DNA from: Oscillospiraceae bacterium
Lineage (GTDB): Bacteria > Bacillota > Clostridia > Oscillospirales > Oscillospiraceae
Assembly: GCA_020025515.1 (NCBI GenBank)
Contig: JAHHRZ010000020.1
Coordinates: 1-43,035, forward strand
Length of the DNA: 43,035 nt
Direction: 5' to 3'
Shown here one piece after another: positions 24,227 to 33,300 of this stretch. Made by a program: the position numbers and the translations under genes. Within the stretch, counting starts at the first letter, position 1, and the number at the start of each line of letters is the position of its first letter. The notes below the pieces were generated by a model. The model had not been told where the DNA came from and made no database searches. It worked only from the letters and a program-made list of their open reading frames with translations.

Positions 24227-24238
24227 GCGAGGTGTAAT

Positions 24239-25714
24239 ATGGAAATGGATGAAGTGAAGAAAGAATTAGAAAAATTGGATCAGAATAAGGCTCCGATTTA
24301 TGAGGCGCTGCAAACCTTCCGGCAGATGCGGGTGGTTCCTTTTGATGTTCCCGGTCACAAGCATGGCCGGGGCAACCCGGAGCTGACGGAATTTTTGGGC
24401 AAGCAGTGTGTTGCGGTGGACGTGAACAGCATGAAGCCTCTGGACAATCTTTGCCACCCCACATCGGTGATTCGGGAAGCAGAGATCCTGGCTGCGGATG
24501 CGTTTGGGGCAGCCCACGCTTTCCTGATGGTTGGCGGCACCACCAGCTCCGTGCAGAGCATGGTTCTGGCCACTTGTAAAAGAGGAGATAAAATCATTCT
24601 TCCTCGCAATGTCCACAGAAGCGTGATCAATGCTCTGGTTTTGTGCGGAGCAGTTCCCGTATATGTCAATCCTGAGGTGGATCACAGACTGGGTATTTCC
24701 CTGGGGATGCAGAGAGAGCAGGTGGAAAAGGCCATCCGGGAGAATCCCGATGCGACGGCGGTGCTGGTCAATAATCCCACTTACTATGGGGTTTGCAGCG
24801 ACCTCAAGGCCATCGTCAAGATGGCTCATGCAGCGGGCATGTACTGCCTGGCAGATGAGGCCCACGGTACCCATTTTTATTTTGGTGCGGGAATGCCGAT
24901 TTCTGCCATGGAAGCGGGTGCGGATATGGCAGCCGTATCCATGCACAAAAGCGGCGGCAGCCTGACCCAGTCCAGTCTGCTTCTGCTGGGGCCCAATGTC
25001 AATGCGGGCTATGTGCGGCAGATCATCAACCTGACCCAGACCACTTCCGGCAGCTATCTTCTCATGTCCAGTCTAGACATCAGCCGCCGCAATCTGGCCC
25101 TGCGTGGCAGAGAGGTCTTTTCCAAAGTCGTCTCTATGGCAGAGTATGCCAGAGAGGAGATCAACGCCATCGGCGGCTACTATGCCTTTGGCAAGGAATT
25201 GATCAACGGCAATTCCATCTTTAACTTTGACCCCACAAAGCTCAGCATCCACACAAGAGAGATCGGACTGGCTGGCATTGAGGTTTATGACATCCTCCGG
25301 GATGAATATGATATTCAGATCGAGTTCGGCGATATCGGCAATATTTTGGCATACCTGTCCATTGGAGACCGTCCTCAGGAGCTGGAGCGGCTGGTCAGCG
25401 CCCTGGCGGAAATCCGCCGCAGATACCAGAAGGATCATTCGGGCCTGCTCAATCAGGAATATATCGATCCTGTGGTGGTGGCAAGTCCTCAAGAAGCGTT
25501 CTACGCACCCAAAAAGAGCGTCCCGCTTCGGCAGAGCGAGGGCTGCGTGTGCAGCGAGTTTGTCATGTGCTATCCTCCCGGAATCCCCATTCTGGCTCCC
25601 GGCGAGAGAATTACCGCAGATATTCTGGACTATATCGAATACGCCAAGGAGAAGGGCTGCTCCATGACCGGCCCCGAGGACCCGGACATTCTGCATCTGA
25701 ATGTCTTGGTGTAA
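24239..25714 (+). CDS. speA: Orn/Lys/Arg decarboxylase family, probable arginine decarboxylase
   Basis: A 491-residue PLP-dependent fold-I decarboxylase of the short clostridial/Bacillus SpeA type. Visible are VPGHKHGRG near the N-terminus, the cofactor region VGGTTSSVQ, DEAHGTHFYFG with the conserved Asp, and the Schiff-base Lys K237 in SMHKSGGSLTQSS. The family also contains lysine and ornithine decarboxylases; arginine is chosen because agmatinase is two genes downstream. GAGGTG lies 4 bases before the ATG at 24239, and a second ATG at 24245 (10-base spacing) is equally possible. It is the first gene of the polyamine operon and lies directly behind the leader terminator. Confidence 0.9.
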   Translation: MEMDEVKKELEKLDQNKAPIYEALQTFRQMRVVPFDVPGHKHGRGNPELTEFLGKQCVAVDVNSMKPLDNLCHPTSVIREAEILAADAFGAAHAFLMVGGTTSSVQSMVLATCKRGDKIILPRNVHRSVINALVLCGAVPVYVNPEVDHRLGISLGMQREQVEKAIRENPDATAVLVNNPTYYGVCSDLKAIVKMAHAAGMYCLADEAHGTHFYFGAGMPISAMEAGADMAAVSMHKSGGSLTQSSLLLLGPNVNAGYVRQIINLTQTTSGSYLLMSSLDISRRNLALRGREVFSKVVSMAEYAREEINAIGGYYAFGKELINGNSIFNFDPTKLSIHTREIGLAGIEVYDILRDEYDIQIEFGDIGNILAYLSIGDRPQELERLVSALAEIRRRYQKDHSGLLNQEYIDPVVVASPQEAFYAPKKSVPLRQSEGCVCSEFVMCYPPGIPILAPGERITADILDYIEYAKEKGCSMTGPEDPDILHLNVLV

Positions 25715-25726
25715 GGAGGAAGCGAA

Positions 25727-26581
25727 ATGGAATTTTGGTTCAGTGAATTTCATGCACCGGATGTAAAACACTGTATGCGGGTAAACCGTCACCTGTACTC
25801 CAAGAAGAGCGACTATCAGCAGATCGATATTTTTGAGACCCCGGAGTTTGGCCGTGTTCTGACTCTGGACGGAAGTGTCATGCTGACCGAGCGGGACTCC
25901 TTTATTTATGACGAAATGATTACCCATGTGCCCATGGCGGTTCATCCCAATATTCAGGACGTTCTGGTGATCGGTGCAGGAGACGGCGGCGTTGTCCATG
26001 AGCTGGCAAGATATGACCAGGTCAAGAGAATTGATCTGGTGGAGATGGATCCGGCGGTATTGGATGCCTGCAAGACCTACCTGCCCGAAAATGCCAGCCG
26101 TCTGGATGACAGCCGGGTTCACATCTATTTTGACAATGCTCTGCGGTATATCAGACGGTGCACCAACCAGTACGATCTGATTATTGTGGACTCCACCGAC
26201 CCCTTTGGCCCTTCGGAGGGCTACTTCACCCGGGAATTCTATGGCATTTGCTACAATGCTCTGCGGGAAGACGGCATCATGGTCAATCAGCAGGGAAGTC
26301 CCTTCTATCGCCACGATGCAGATGCCATGAAGCGCAGCCACAAGCGCATTGTCAGCACCTTCCCCATCAGCCGGGTTTATCAGGCCCACATTCCTTCCTA
26401 TGCCGCCGGTTACTGGCTCTTTGGCTTTGCCAGCAAGAAGTATCACCCCATTGATGACATGGACCCGAAGAAATGGGAGGATTTCCACCTGAAAACCAAC
26501 TATTATACCACAAAACTCCATGTAGGAGCATTTTATCTGCCCGCATTTTTGGAGCGGATGCTTGAGGAGGTTGAGGCATGA
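25727..26581 (+). CDS. speE: spermidine synthase-family aminopropyltransferase
   Basis: A 284-residue protein of the spermidine synthase family, which transfers an aminopropyl group from decarboxylated SAM to an amine. The Rossmann motif VIGAGDGGVVHEL is clear, as are YDEMITHVPM and the catalytic Asp segment IIVDSTDPFGPSEG. Length is normal. AGGAGG precedes the ATG. The oddity is context: no SAM decarboxylase (speD) is in the operon, and the downstream dehydrogenase and NspC make spermidine without decarboxylated SAM. Its amine acceptor may therefore be agmatine or another amine rather than putrescine (inference). Confidence 0.93.
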   Translation: MEFWFSEFHAPDVKHCMRVNRHLYSKKSDYQQIDIFETPEFGRVLTLDGSVMLTERDSFIYDEMITHVPMAVHPNIQDVLVIGAGDGGVVHELARYDQVKRIDLVEMDPAVLDACKTYLPENASRLDDSRVHIYFDNALRYIRRCTNQYDLIIVDSTDPFGPSEGYFTREFYGICYNALREDGIMVNQQGSPFYRHDADAMKRSHKRIVSTFPISRVYQAHIPSYAAGYWLFGFASKKYHPIDDMDPKKWEDFHLKTNYYTTKLHVGAFYLPAFLERMLEEVEA

Positions 26582-27429
26582 ACCGAAATGTAGAAACCTT
26601 TATCGGCTGCGACAGCCCTTATGAAGAGGCAAACATCGTCCTGTTTGGCGCCCCCTTTGATTCCACCACCAGCTTCCGGCCCGGTGCCCGGTTCGGATCG
26701 GCGGCCATGCGCCATGAGAGCTTTGGTCTGGAGACCTACAGCCCCTACCAGGATAAGGATCTGTGTGATTACAATACCTTTGACAGTGGGGATCTGGAGC
26801 TGTGTTTTGGCAGTGCGGAAGGGGCTCTTCATGATATTGAAGAGCGGACAAAGGAAATCCTGAGTGATGGCAAGCTTCCTCTTCTCCTTGGCGGCGAGCA
26901 TCTGGTGACGCTGGGCTCTGTCAGGGCGGTATTTGAAAAATATCCGGATCTTCACATCATCCACTTTGATGCCCATGCGGATTTGCGGGAAGACTATCTG
27001 GGAGCGAAGCTCAGTCATGCCTGTGTCATCCGCCGCTGCCATGATCTTCTGGGGGACGGCAGAATCCATCAGTTCTGCATCCGCAGCGGCGACCGGGAGG
27101 AATTCCGGTTTGCCGAGGAGCACACGGAAATGCACCCGTTTTGCTTTGAGGGACTCAAAGAGCTGGTTGAGGAACTGAAAAAGACCAATGTCCCTGTGTA
27201 TTTTACCATTGATTTGGACTGCCTGGACCCCTCCGTATTTCCCGGAACAGGCACCCCGGAGGCCGGCGGTGTGACCTTCCCTCAGCTTCTGGAGGCGATT
27301 CTCGCCGTCAGCGAAACCAATGTGGTGGCTGCGGATGTGAACGAACTGGCTCCCATGCTGGATCACAGCGGTATTTCCACCGCAATGGCCTGCAAGGTTC
27401 TGCGAGAACTGATTTTGGCTTTGAACTGA
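26578..27429 (+). CDS. speB: agmatinase
   Basis: It hydrolyses agmatine to putrescine and urea using a two-manganese centre. The 283-residue ureohydrolase shows GGEHLVTLG, HFDAHADLRED and TIDLDCLDPSVFPGTGTPE, which provide the metal-binding His and Asp residues. The ATG overlaps the speE stop by four bases. The close speE-speB pairing occurs in many Firmicutes; where agmatine is first aminopropylated, a SpeB-like enzyme can act on aminopropylagmatine instead. Confidence 0.94.
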   Translation: MNRNVETFIGCDSPYEEANIVLFGAPFDSTTSFRPGARFGSAAMRHESFGLETYSPYQDKDLCDYNTFDSGDLELCFGSAEGALHDIEERTKEILSDGKLPLLLGGEHLVTLGSVRAVFEKYPDLHIIHFDAHADLREDYLGAKLSHACVIRRCHDLLGDGRIHQFCIRSGDREEFRFAEEHTEMHPFCFEGLKELVEELKKTNVPVYFTIDLDCLDPSVFPGTGTPEAGGVTFPQLLEAILAVSETNVVAADVNELAPMLDHSGISTAMACKVLRELILALN

Positions 27430-27468
27430 AAATCATTTATCCACTAAAAAGAATGAAGGAGATATGTT

Positions 27469-28728
27469 ATGAGTAGAGTATTGGTTATCGGCTGCGGCGG
27501 CGTAGCTGCTGTTGCCATTAAGAAGTGCTGCCAGGTCAGCGAAGTATTCACCGAGCTGTGCATTGCCAGTCGGACCAAGTCCAAGTGCGATGCACTGGCA
27601 CAGGAGCTGGAAGGCAAGACCGCTACAAAGATCACCACTGCACAGGTGGATGCCGACGATGTGCAGCAGGTCATTGACCTTATCAATAGCTACAAGCCTG
27701 ATCTGGTCATGAACATCGCTCTGCCTTATCAGGATCTTACCATTATGGATGCCTGTCTGGCCTGCGGTGTCAATTATATGGACACTGCAAACTACGAGCC
27801 TGAGGACACCGACGATCCCCAGTGGCGTGCCATTTATGAGAAGCGCTGCAAGGAAAAGGGCTTCTCTGCCTACTTTGACTACAGCTGGCAGTGGGCTTAC
27901 AAGGAGAAATTCGAGAAGGCCGGCCTCATGGCTCTGCTGGGCTGCGGCTTTGACCCCGGCGTCACCCAGGCATACTGCGCTTATGCCAAGAAGCATGAGT
28001 TTGACACCATTGATACCATCGACATTCTGGACTGCAACGGCGGTGACCATGGCTATGCCTTTGCCACCAACTTCAACCCCGAAATCAACCTCCGGGAAGT
28101 CTCTGCCCCCGGCAGCTACTGGGAGGACGGTCACTGGGTGGAAATTCCTCCCATGGCCATCAAGCGGGAGTATGACTTTGACAGCGTCGGCCAGAAGGAT
28201 ATGTACCTGCTGCACCACGAGGAGATTGAGTCTCTGGCAATCAACATTCCGGAGGTTCAGAGAATCCGCTTCTTTATGACCTTCGGTCAGAGCTACCTGA
28301 CCCACATGAAGTGTCTGGAAAATGTGGGCATGCTGTCCACAACGCCCATTCTGTTTGAGGGCAAGGAGATTGTACCCATCCAGTTCCTGAAGGCACTGCT
28401 GCCCGATCCCGCAAGCCTCGGCCCCCGTACCCACGGCAAGACCAACATTGGCTGCATCTTCACCGGCAAGAAGGACGGTCAGGAAAAGAGCTACTATATC
28501 TATAATGTCTGCGACCATCAGGAGTGCTACAAGGAAGTGCAGAGCCAGGCCATCAGCTACACCACCGGCGTGCCTGCTATGTGCGGCGCTATGATGATGC
28601 TCACCGGTCAGTGGAACAAAGCCGGTGTCTACACCGTGGAGGAGATGAACCCCGATCCCTTCCTGGATGCACTGGACAAGCACGGCCTGCCCCGTCGTGA
28701 AAATCATGCTCCTGTTCTGGTAGATTGA
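27469..28728 (+). CDS. saccharopine dehydrogenase family, carboxy(nor)spermidine synthase
   Basis: A 419-residue NAD(P)H-dependent enzyme of the saccharopine dehydrogenase (Lys9/CANSDH) family. An N-terminal Rossmann motif VLVIGCGGVAAVA (about 4-16) is followed by MNIALPYQD and GCGFDPGVTQAYCAYA. Together with NspC it is predicted to join putrescine (or diaminopropane) with aspartate semialdehyde to give carboxyspermidine (or carboxynorspermidine). The next gene is nspC, which overlaps by one base and fixes the assignment. Codon choice is strongly biased toward C/G endings, as in highly expressed genes. AAGGAG lies upstream of the ATG. Confidence 0.92.
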   Translation: MSRVLVIGCGGVAAVAIKKCCQVSEVFTELCIASRTKSKCDALAQELEGKTATKITTAQVDADDVQQVIDLINSYKPDLVMNIALPYQDLTIMDACLACGVNYMDTANYEPEDTDDPQWRAIYEKRCKEKGFSAYFDYSWQWAYKEKFEKAGLMALLGCGFDPGVTQAYCAYAKKHEFDTIDTIDILDCNGGDHGYAFATNFNPEINLREVSAPGSYWEDGHWVEIPPMAIKREYDFDSVGQKDMYLLHHEEIESLAINIPEVQRIRFFMTFGQSYLTHMKCLENVGMLSTTPILFEGKEIVPIQFLKALLPDPASLGPRTHGKTNIGCIFTGKKDGQEKSYYIYNVCDHQECYKEVQSQAISYTTGVPAMCGAMMMLTGQWNKAGVYTVEEMNPDPFLDALDKHGLPRRENHAPVLVD

Positions 28729-29930
28729 TGGAACAGAAATTAGATCCCCGATTTGCAGCCCTGGGGGGCAAAGCGCCGGAAGCAGTTTTCGGAGGACTGC
28801 CCACCCCCAGCTATGTCATTGATGAAGCGCAGCTGTGCAGAAACGGAGAAATTCTTGCCTCAGTGATGAAAAACACCGGCTGCAAAATTCTCCTTGCCCA
28901 GAAAGCCTTCTCGAACTATGATTTTTATGGGAAGCTGTCTGCCTATCTGGCAGGTACGGAGGCCAGCGGTCTCTATGAAGCCAGACTGGGCAAGGAAGAA
29001 ATGCCGGATCAGGAAGTCCATGTGTTTTGTGCAGCCTATCGGCAGGACGAGTTTGAAGAACTGTTGGAGTATGCGGATCATATTGTATTCAACTCCATTC
29101 ATCAGCTTCAAAAATTCGGTCCGACCGCCAGGGAAAAGGGGAAGAGCATTGGTCTTCGGATCAACCCCCAGTGCTCCACTCAGGAGGGTCACGAAATCTA
29201 TGACCCCTGCGCCAACGGCAGCCGCCTAGGTGTCACCAGAGCGGTTTGGGATGCGGAGATGACCCCGGAGCTTTTGGGCCTTCTGGATGGTCTCCATTTC
29301 CACACCCTCTGTGAACAGGATTCCGATGCACTGGAAACCACCCTGGATGCGGTGGGGGAGAAGTTCGGAGACATTCTGCCCAGGATGAAATGGCTGAACA
29401 TGGGCGGCGGTCATCACATCACCCGTCCGGGCTACGACATTGCCCGGCTGGAAAAATGCGTGACAAAGGCGCAGACCCAGTGGAATTTGCAGGTCTATTT
29501 GGAGCCGGGAGAAGCGGTGGCTCTCAATGCGGGGTTCTTTGTGTGCCGGATTCTGGACATTGTCCGCAACGGGAATAGTTCCATTGCTATTTTGGATGCC
29601 AGCGCCGCCTGCCATATGCCGGATGTGATCGAAATGCCCTATGTGCCGCCGCTCTATGGCGGGCAGGAGGGAAACGACGGTCCTTATAGGTACCGTCTGG
29701 CAGGTCCCACCTGCCTGGCCGGAGATGTGGTGGGAGACTATTCCTTTGAACGGGAACTGCACGAAGGAGATCTGCTGGTCTTTGGAGATATGGCAATCTA
29801 CACCACCTGCAAAAATAACACCTTTAACGGAATGCCGCTTCCCAATATTTGGAGGCATACCCAGACAGGGGAGCTGGAACAGCTGACCCGGTTTGATTAC
29901 TCCGACTTCAAAATGCGTTTGGGAAGATAA
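28728..29930 (+). CDS. nspC: carboxy(nor)spermidine decarboxylase
   Basis: It decarboxylates carboxyspermidine (or carboxynorspermidine) to spermidine (norspermidine). The 400-residue PLP enzyme has the alanine-racemase/fold-III layout: the cofactor Lys in ILLAQKAFSNYDFYG, GLRINPQCSTQEG, the family-specific HTLCEQDSDALE, and a C-terminal beta domain with GPTCLAGDV containing the catalytic Cys. The ATG at 28728 shares its A with the preceding TGA; TTG at 28725 is also in frame but less likely. It ends the operon. Confidence 0.94.
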   Translation: MEQKLDPRFAALGGKAPEAVFGGLPTPSYVIDEAQLCRNGEILASVMKNTGCKILLAQKAFSNYDFYGKLSAYLAGTEASGLYEARLGKEEMPDQEVHVFCAAYRQDEFEELLEYADHIVFNSIHQLQKFGPTAREKGKSIGLRINPQCSTQEGHEIYDPCANGSRLGVTRAVWDAEMTPELLGLLDGLHFHTLCEQDSDALETTLDAVGEKFGDILPRMKWLNMGGGHHITRPGYDIARLEKCVTKAQTQWNLQVYLEPGEAVALNAGFFVCRILDIVRNGNSSIAILDASAACHMPDVIEMPYVPPLYGGQEGNDGPYRYRLAGPTCLAGDVVGDYSFERELHEGDLLVFGDMAIYTTCKNNTFNGMPLPNIWRHTQTGELEQLTRFDYSDFKMRLGR

Positions 29931-29956
29931 AGACGGCTTCCGCTGGGAAATAAGAA

Positions 29957-29990
29957 ATGGGCTGACTTGCCGCTTGGGAAGTCAGCCCAT
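29957..29990 (+). terminator. terminator of the polyamine operon
   Basis: ATGGGCTGACTT (29957-29968) pairs perfectly with AAGTCAGCCCAT (29979-29990). The tail is only moderately T-rich (TGTGTAATTTT). Confidence 0.75.
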
Positions 29991-30031
29991 TGTGTAATTT
30001 TGGGAAGGTCGGAGACAAAACGCCGCAGAAA

Positions 30032-30068
30032 ACAAAAAACCGCCGACTCCATTGGGAAGGAGACGGCG
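30032..30068 (-). terminator. orphan minus-strand terminator
   Basis: CGCCG-A-CTCC (30041-30050) pairs with GGAG-A-CGGCG (30059-30068) with one A-A mismatch. The T run (TTTTTTGT) is on the minus strand (complement of 30032-30039), so it would stop leftward transcripts. No minus-strand gene lies to its right within the rpoB region. Confidence 0.65.
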
Positions 30069-30143
30069 CAATAGAAAAAACAACAGTAGAAACAGGCTGG
30101 CTTTGTGCACTATGTCAAAAGTAGCCTTTTTGCTTTGGAAATA

Positions 30144-30172
30144 TTGACAAAAGAAAAAAGATGTGATACCAT
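30144..30172 (+). promoter_or_regulatory. promoter of rpoBC
   Basis: A perfect -35 TTGACA (30144-30149) is followed after 17 bases by TACCAT (30167-30172). It sits about 180 bases before the rpoB start. Confidence 0.75.
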
Positions 30173-30350
30173 GATAGTCCATGCTGTGGCAGTATGCATT
30201 GCCTAGACACCCATCTTGCAGAGTTATATTACCACAGTGACGGGCCGCTGTCAAGACCCGAAAATTTCAAAAGTATCAACGAACCCGCGCGTATCATCAT
30301 TGGATGCTTCGCGCTATATTATTCCGACTTTGTCGAAAAGAAAGGCAGTG
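30173..30350 (+). other. rpoB 5' leader
   Basis: A leader of about 170 bases with possible pairing CTGTGG (about 30183-30188) with CCACAG (30231-30236) around a GGCA/TGCC hairpin. No known ribosomal-protein binding site (L10-type) was recognised. No rplJ or rplL lies upstream; those genes often precede rpoB. Confidence 0.45.
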
Positions 30351-33300
30351 ATGACGCACATGGCAAAAGTCAAGGATCAGCTGTTTGGCAAGACTGTTCG
30401 TAAGAGCTACGCCAAATACCAAGAAATCCTGGAAATGCCAAACCTTCTGAAAATCCAGAAGGACTCCTATCAGTGGTTCCTGGATAAGGGACTGCAGGAA
30501 GTCTTTCGGGATGTAGGCACGATCACGGACTTCAGCGGTAAGCTGGAGCTGTCCTTCCTGGATTTCTCTATGAAGGATAAGCCCAAGTACACCGTAGAGG
30601 AGTGCGTGGAGCGGGATGCTACCTATGCCCGGCCTGTTAAGGTTCGGGTCCGTCTGCGTAATACCAACACCGATGAGATCAAAGAGCAAGAGATCTTCAT
30701 GGGTGACTTCCCCATTATGACCAATGGCGGCACCTTCGTGATTAACGGTGGCGAGCGTGTCATTGTCTCTCAGATTGTCCGTTCTCCCGGCATGTACTAT
30801 GGCCATGAGGTGGACAAGGCCGACCAGCATACCTATACCACCACCGTGATCCCTTACCGTGGCGCATGGCTGGAGTATGAGACCGACAACCAGAATGTGT
30901 TCTATGTCCGCATCGACAAGAACCGCAAGCTGCCAATCACCTGCCTCATCCGTGCTCTGGGCGTGGAAACCGATGCCCAGATCAAGGAGCTGTTTGGCGA
31001 AGATCCCTTCATCAATGCCACCATTGATAAGGATACCTGCAAGACCCGGGAAGAGTCCCTGCTGGAAATCTACCGCCGTCTGCGCCCCGGCGAGCCTCCC
31101 ACGGTGGAAAATGCCGAGGCCTACATGCAGGCCCTGTTCTTTGATGCCCGCCGGTATGATGTTTCTACCGTAGGACGCTACAAATTCAATAAGAAGATGG
31201 ACATTTGGTCCCGTCTGTCCGGCCAGATTCCCGCAGAGCCCATTGTGGACCCTCTGACCGGCGAGATCCTGGCCATGCCCGGCGAGGCCATTGACCGTGC
31301 CCGCGCCCATGAGCTGTCTGCACGAGGTGTCAATCAGGCTGTTTTGACTGTGGAGGGCGGCAGAACCGTAAAGGTGTTCTCCAACGATATGGTCGATATG
31401 GCCAACTTCGTGGATTTCGACCCCGCTCAGTACGGCATTAAGGAGAAGGTTCGCTTCTCCGTCCTGCGGGAAATGCTGGCACAGAATCCCAGTGACTGGG
31501 GCGAGGCCATTGAACTGCGTCGGGATGACCTGATTCCCAAGCACATCATTGCCGATGACATTCTGGCTTCCATCAACTATCTGTGCTGTGTGGCTGCCGG
31601 TGTGGGCACTGTGGATGACATCGACCATCTGGGCAACCGTCGTCTGCGCTGCGTAGGCGAGCTTTTGCAGAATCAGCTCCGTGTGGGCTTCACCCGTCTG
31701 GAGCGTGTGATCCGGGAGCGTATGACCGTTCAGGATCTGGATTCCGTTACACCCCAGAGCCTGATTAACATTCGGCCTGTTACGGCTGTCATCCGTGAGT
31801 TCTTTGGCTCATCCCCTCTATCTCAGTTCATGGACCAGAACAACCCTCTGGCTGAGCTGACGCATAAGCGCCGTCTGTCCGCTCTGGGCCCCGGCGGTCT
31901 GAGCAGAGAGCGTGCTTCCTTCGATGTTCGAGATGTCCACTACAGCCACTATGGTCGTATGTGCCCCATCGAGACCCCTGAAGGTCCCAACATCGGCCTG
32001 ATCAACTACTTGGCTACCTTTGCCAAGATCAATGAGTACGGCTTCATTGAGGCCCCCTTCCGCAAGGTGAATAAGGAGACCTTTGAGGTCACCAATCAGG
32101 TTGAATACATGACTGCCGATGTGGAAGACGATTACTATGTGGCACAGGCCAATGAGCCTCTGGATGAGAACGGCTGCCTGGCCAATGCCCGTATTACCTG
32201 CCGTCACCGCAACGAGATCATTGAAGTGGACCGGGATGTGATCGACTATGTTGACGTATCTCCCAGAATGATGTGCTCTGTTGCAACGGCATTCATTCCC
32301 TTCCTCCAGAACGACGACGCAAACCGTGCACTTATGGGCGCGAACATGCAGCGTCAGGCTGTGCCTCTTATGGTAACGGAAGCACCTGTGGTTGCCACCG
32401 GTATCGAGCACAAGTGTGCAGTGGACTCCGAGGTCTGCGTAAAGGCAAAGGGCCCCGGCGTTGTCACTGCCGTTTCTGCCACCAATGTGGTCATCCGCTA
32501 TGACGACGGCGAAGTTCTGTCCCACAAGCTGACTAAGTTTGCCCGTTCCAACCAGGGTACCTGCGTCAATCAGCGCCCCATTGTGGAAGTGGGCGAGCGT
32601 GTGGATACCGAGCAGATCATCGCTGACGGTCCCGCTTGTTCTCAGGGCGAAATTGCCCTGGGCAAGAATGTGCTGATCGGATTCGTCACCTGGGAAGGCT
32701 ATAACTACGAGGACGCAATTCTGCTGAACGAGCGCCTTGTCCGGGAAGACGTATTTACTTCCATTCATATTGAAGAGCACGAGACCGAGTCCCGTGATAC
32801 CAAGCTGGGCCCTGAGGAAATCACCCGTGATATCCCCAATGTGGGCGAGGATGCCCTCAAGGATCTGGACGAGGAAGGTATCATCCGTGTGGGCGCTGAG
32901 GTCCATGCAGGTGATTATCTGGTGGGTAAGGTCACTCCCAAGGGTGAGACCGAACTGACTCCTGAGGAGCGGCTGCTGCGTGCCATCTTTGGCGAGAAAG
33001 CAAGAGAAGTTCGTGACACCTCTCTGAAGGTGCCTCACGGCGAAAGCGGTATCATTGTTGATGTGAAGGTGTTCAAGCGTGAAAACGGCGACGAGCTGCC
33101 TCCCGGAGTCAACAAGGTGGTCCGTGTCTATGTTGCCCAGAAGAGAAAGATCTCCGTGGGCGATAAGATGGCAGGCCGTCACGGCAACAAGGGTGTCGTG
33201 TCCCGTGTCCTGCCTGAGGAGGATATGCCCTTCCTGCCCAATGGTACTCCTCTGGATATCGTTCTGAACCCTCTGGGCGTTCCTTCCCGTATGAACATTG

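Noticed and set aside
30099..30104. Perfect minus-strand TTGACA upstream of rpoB
   Set aside because: No acceptable -10 at 16-18 bases spacing, so not called a promoter.
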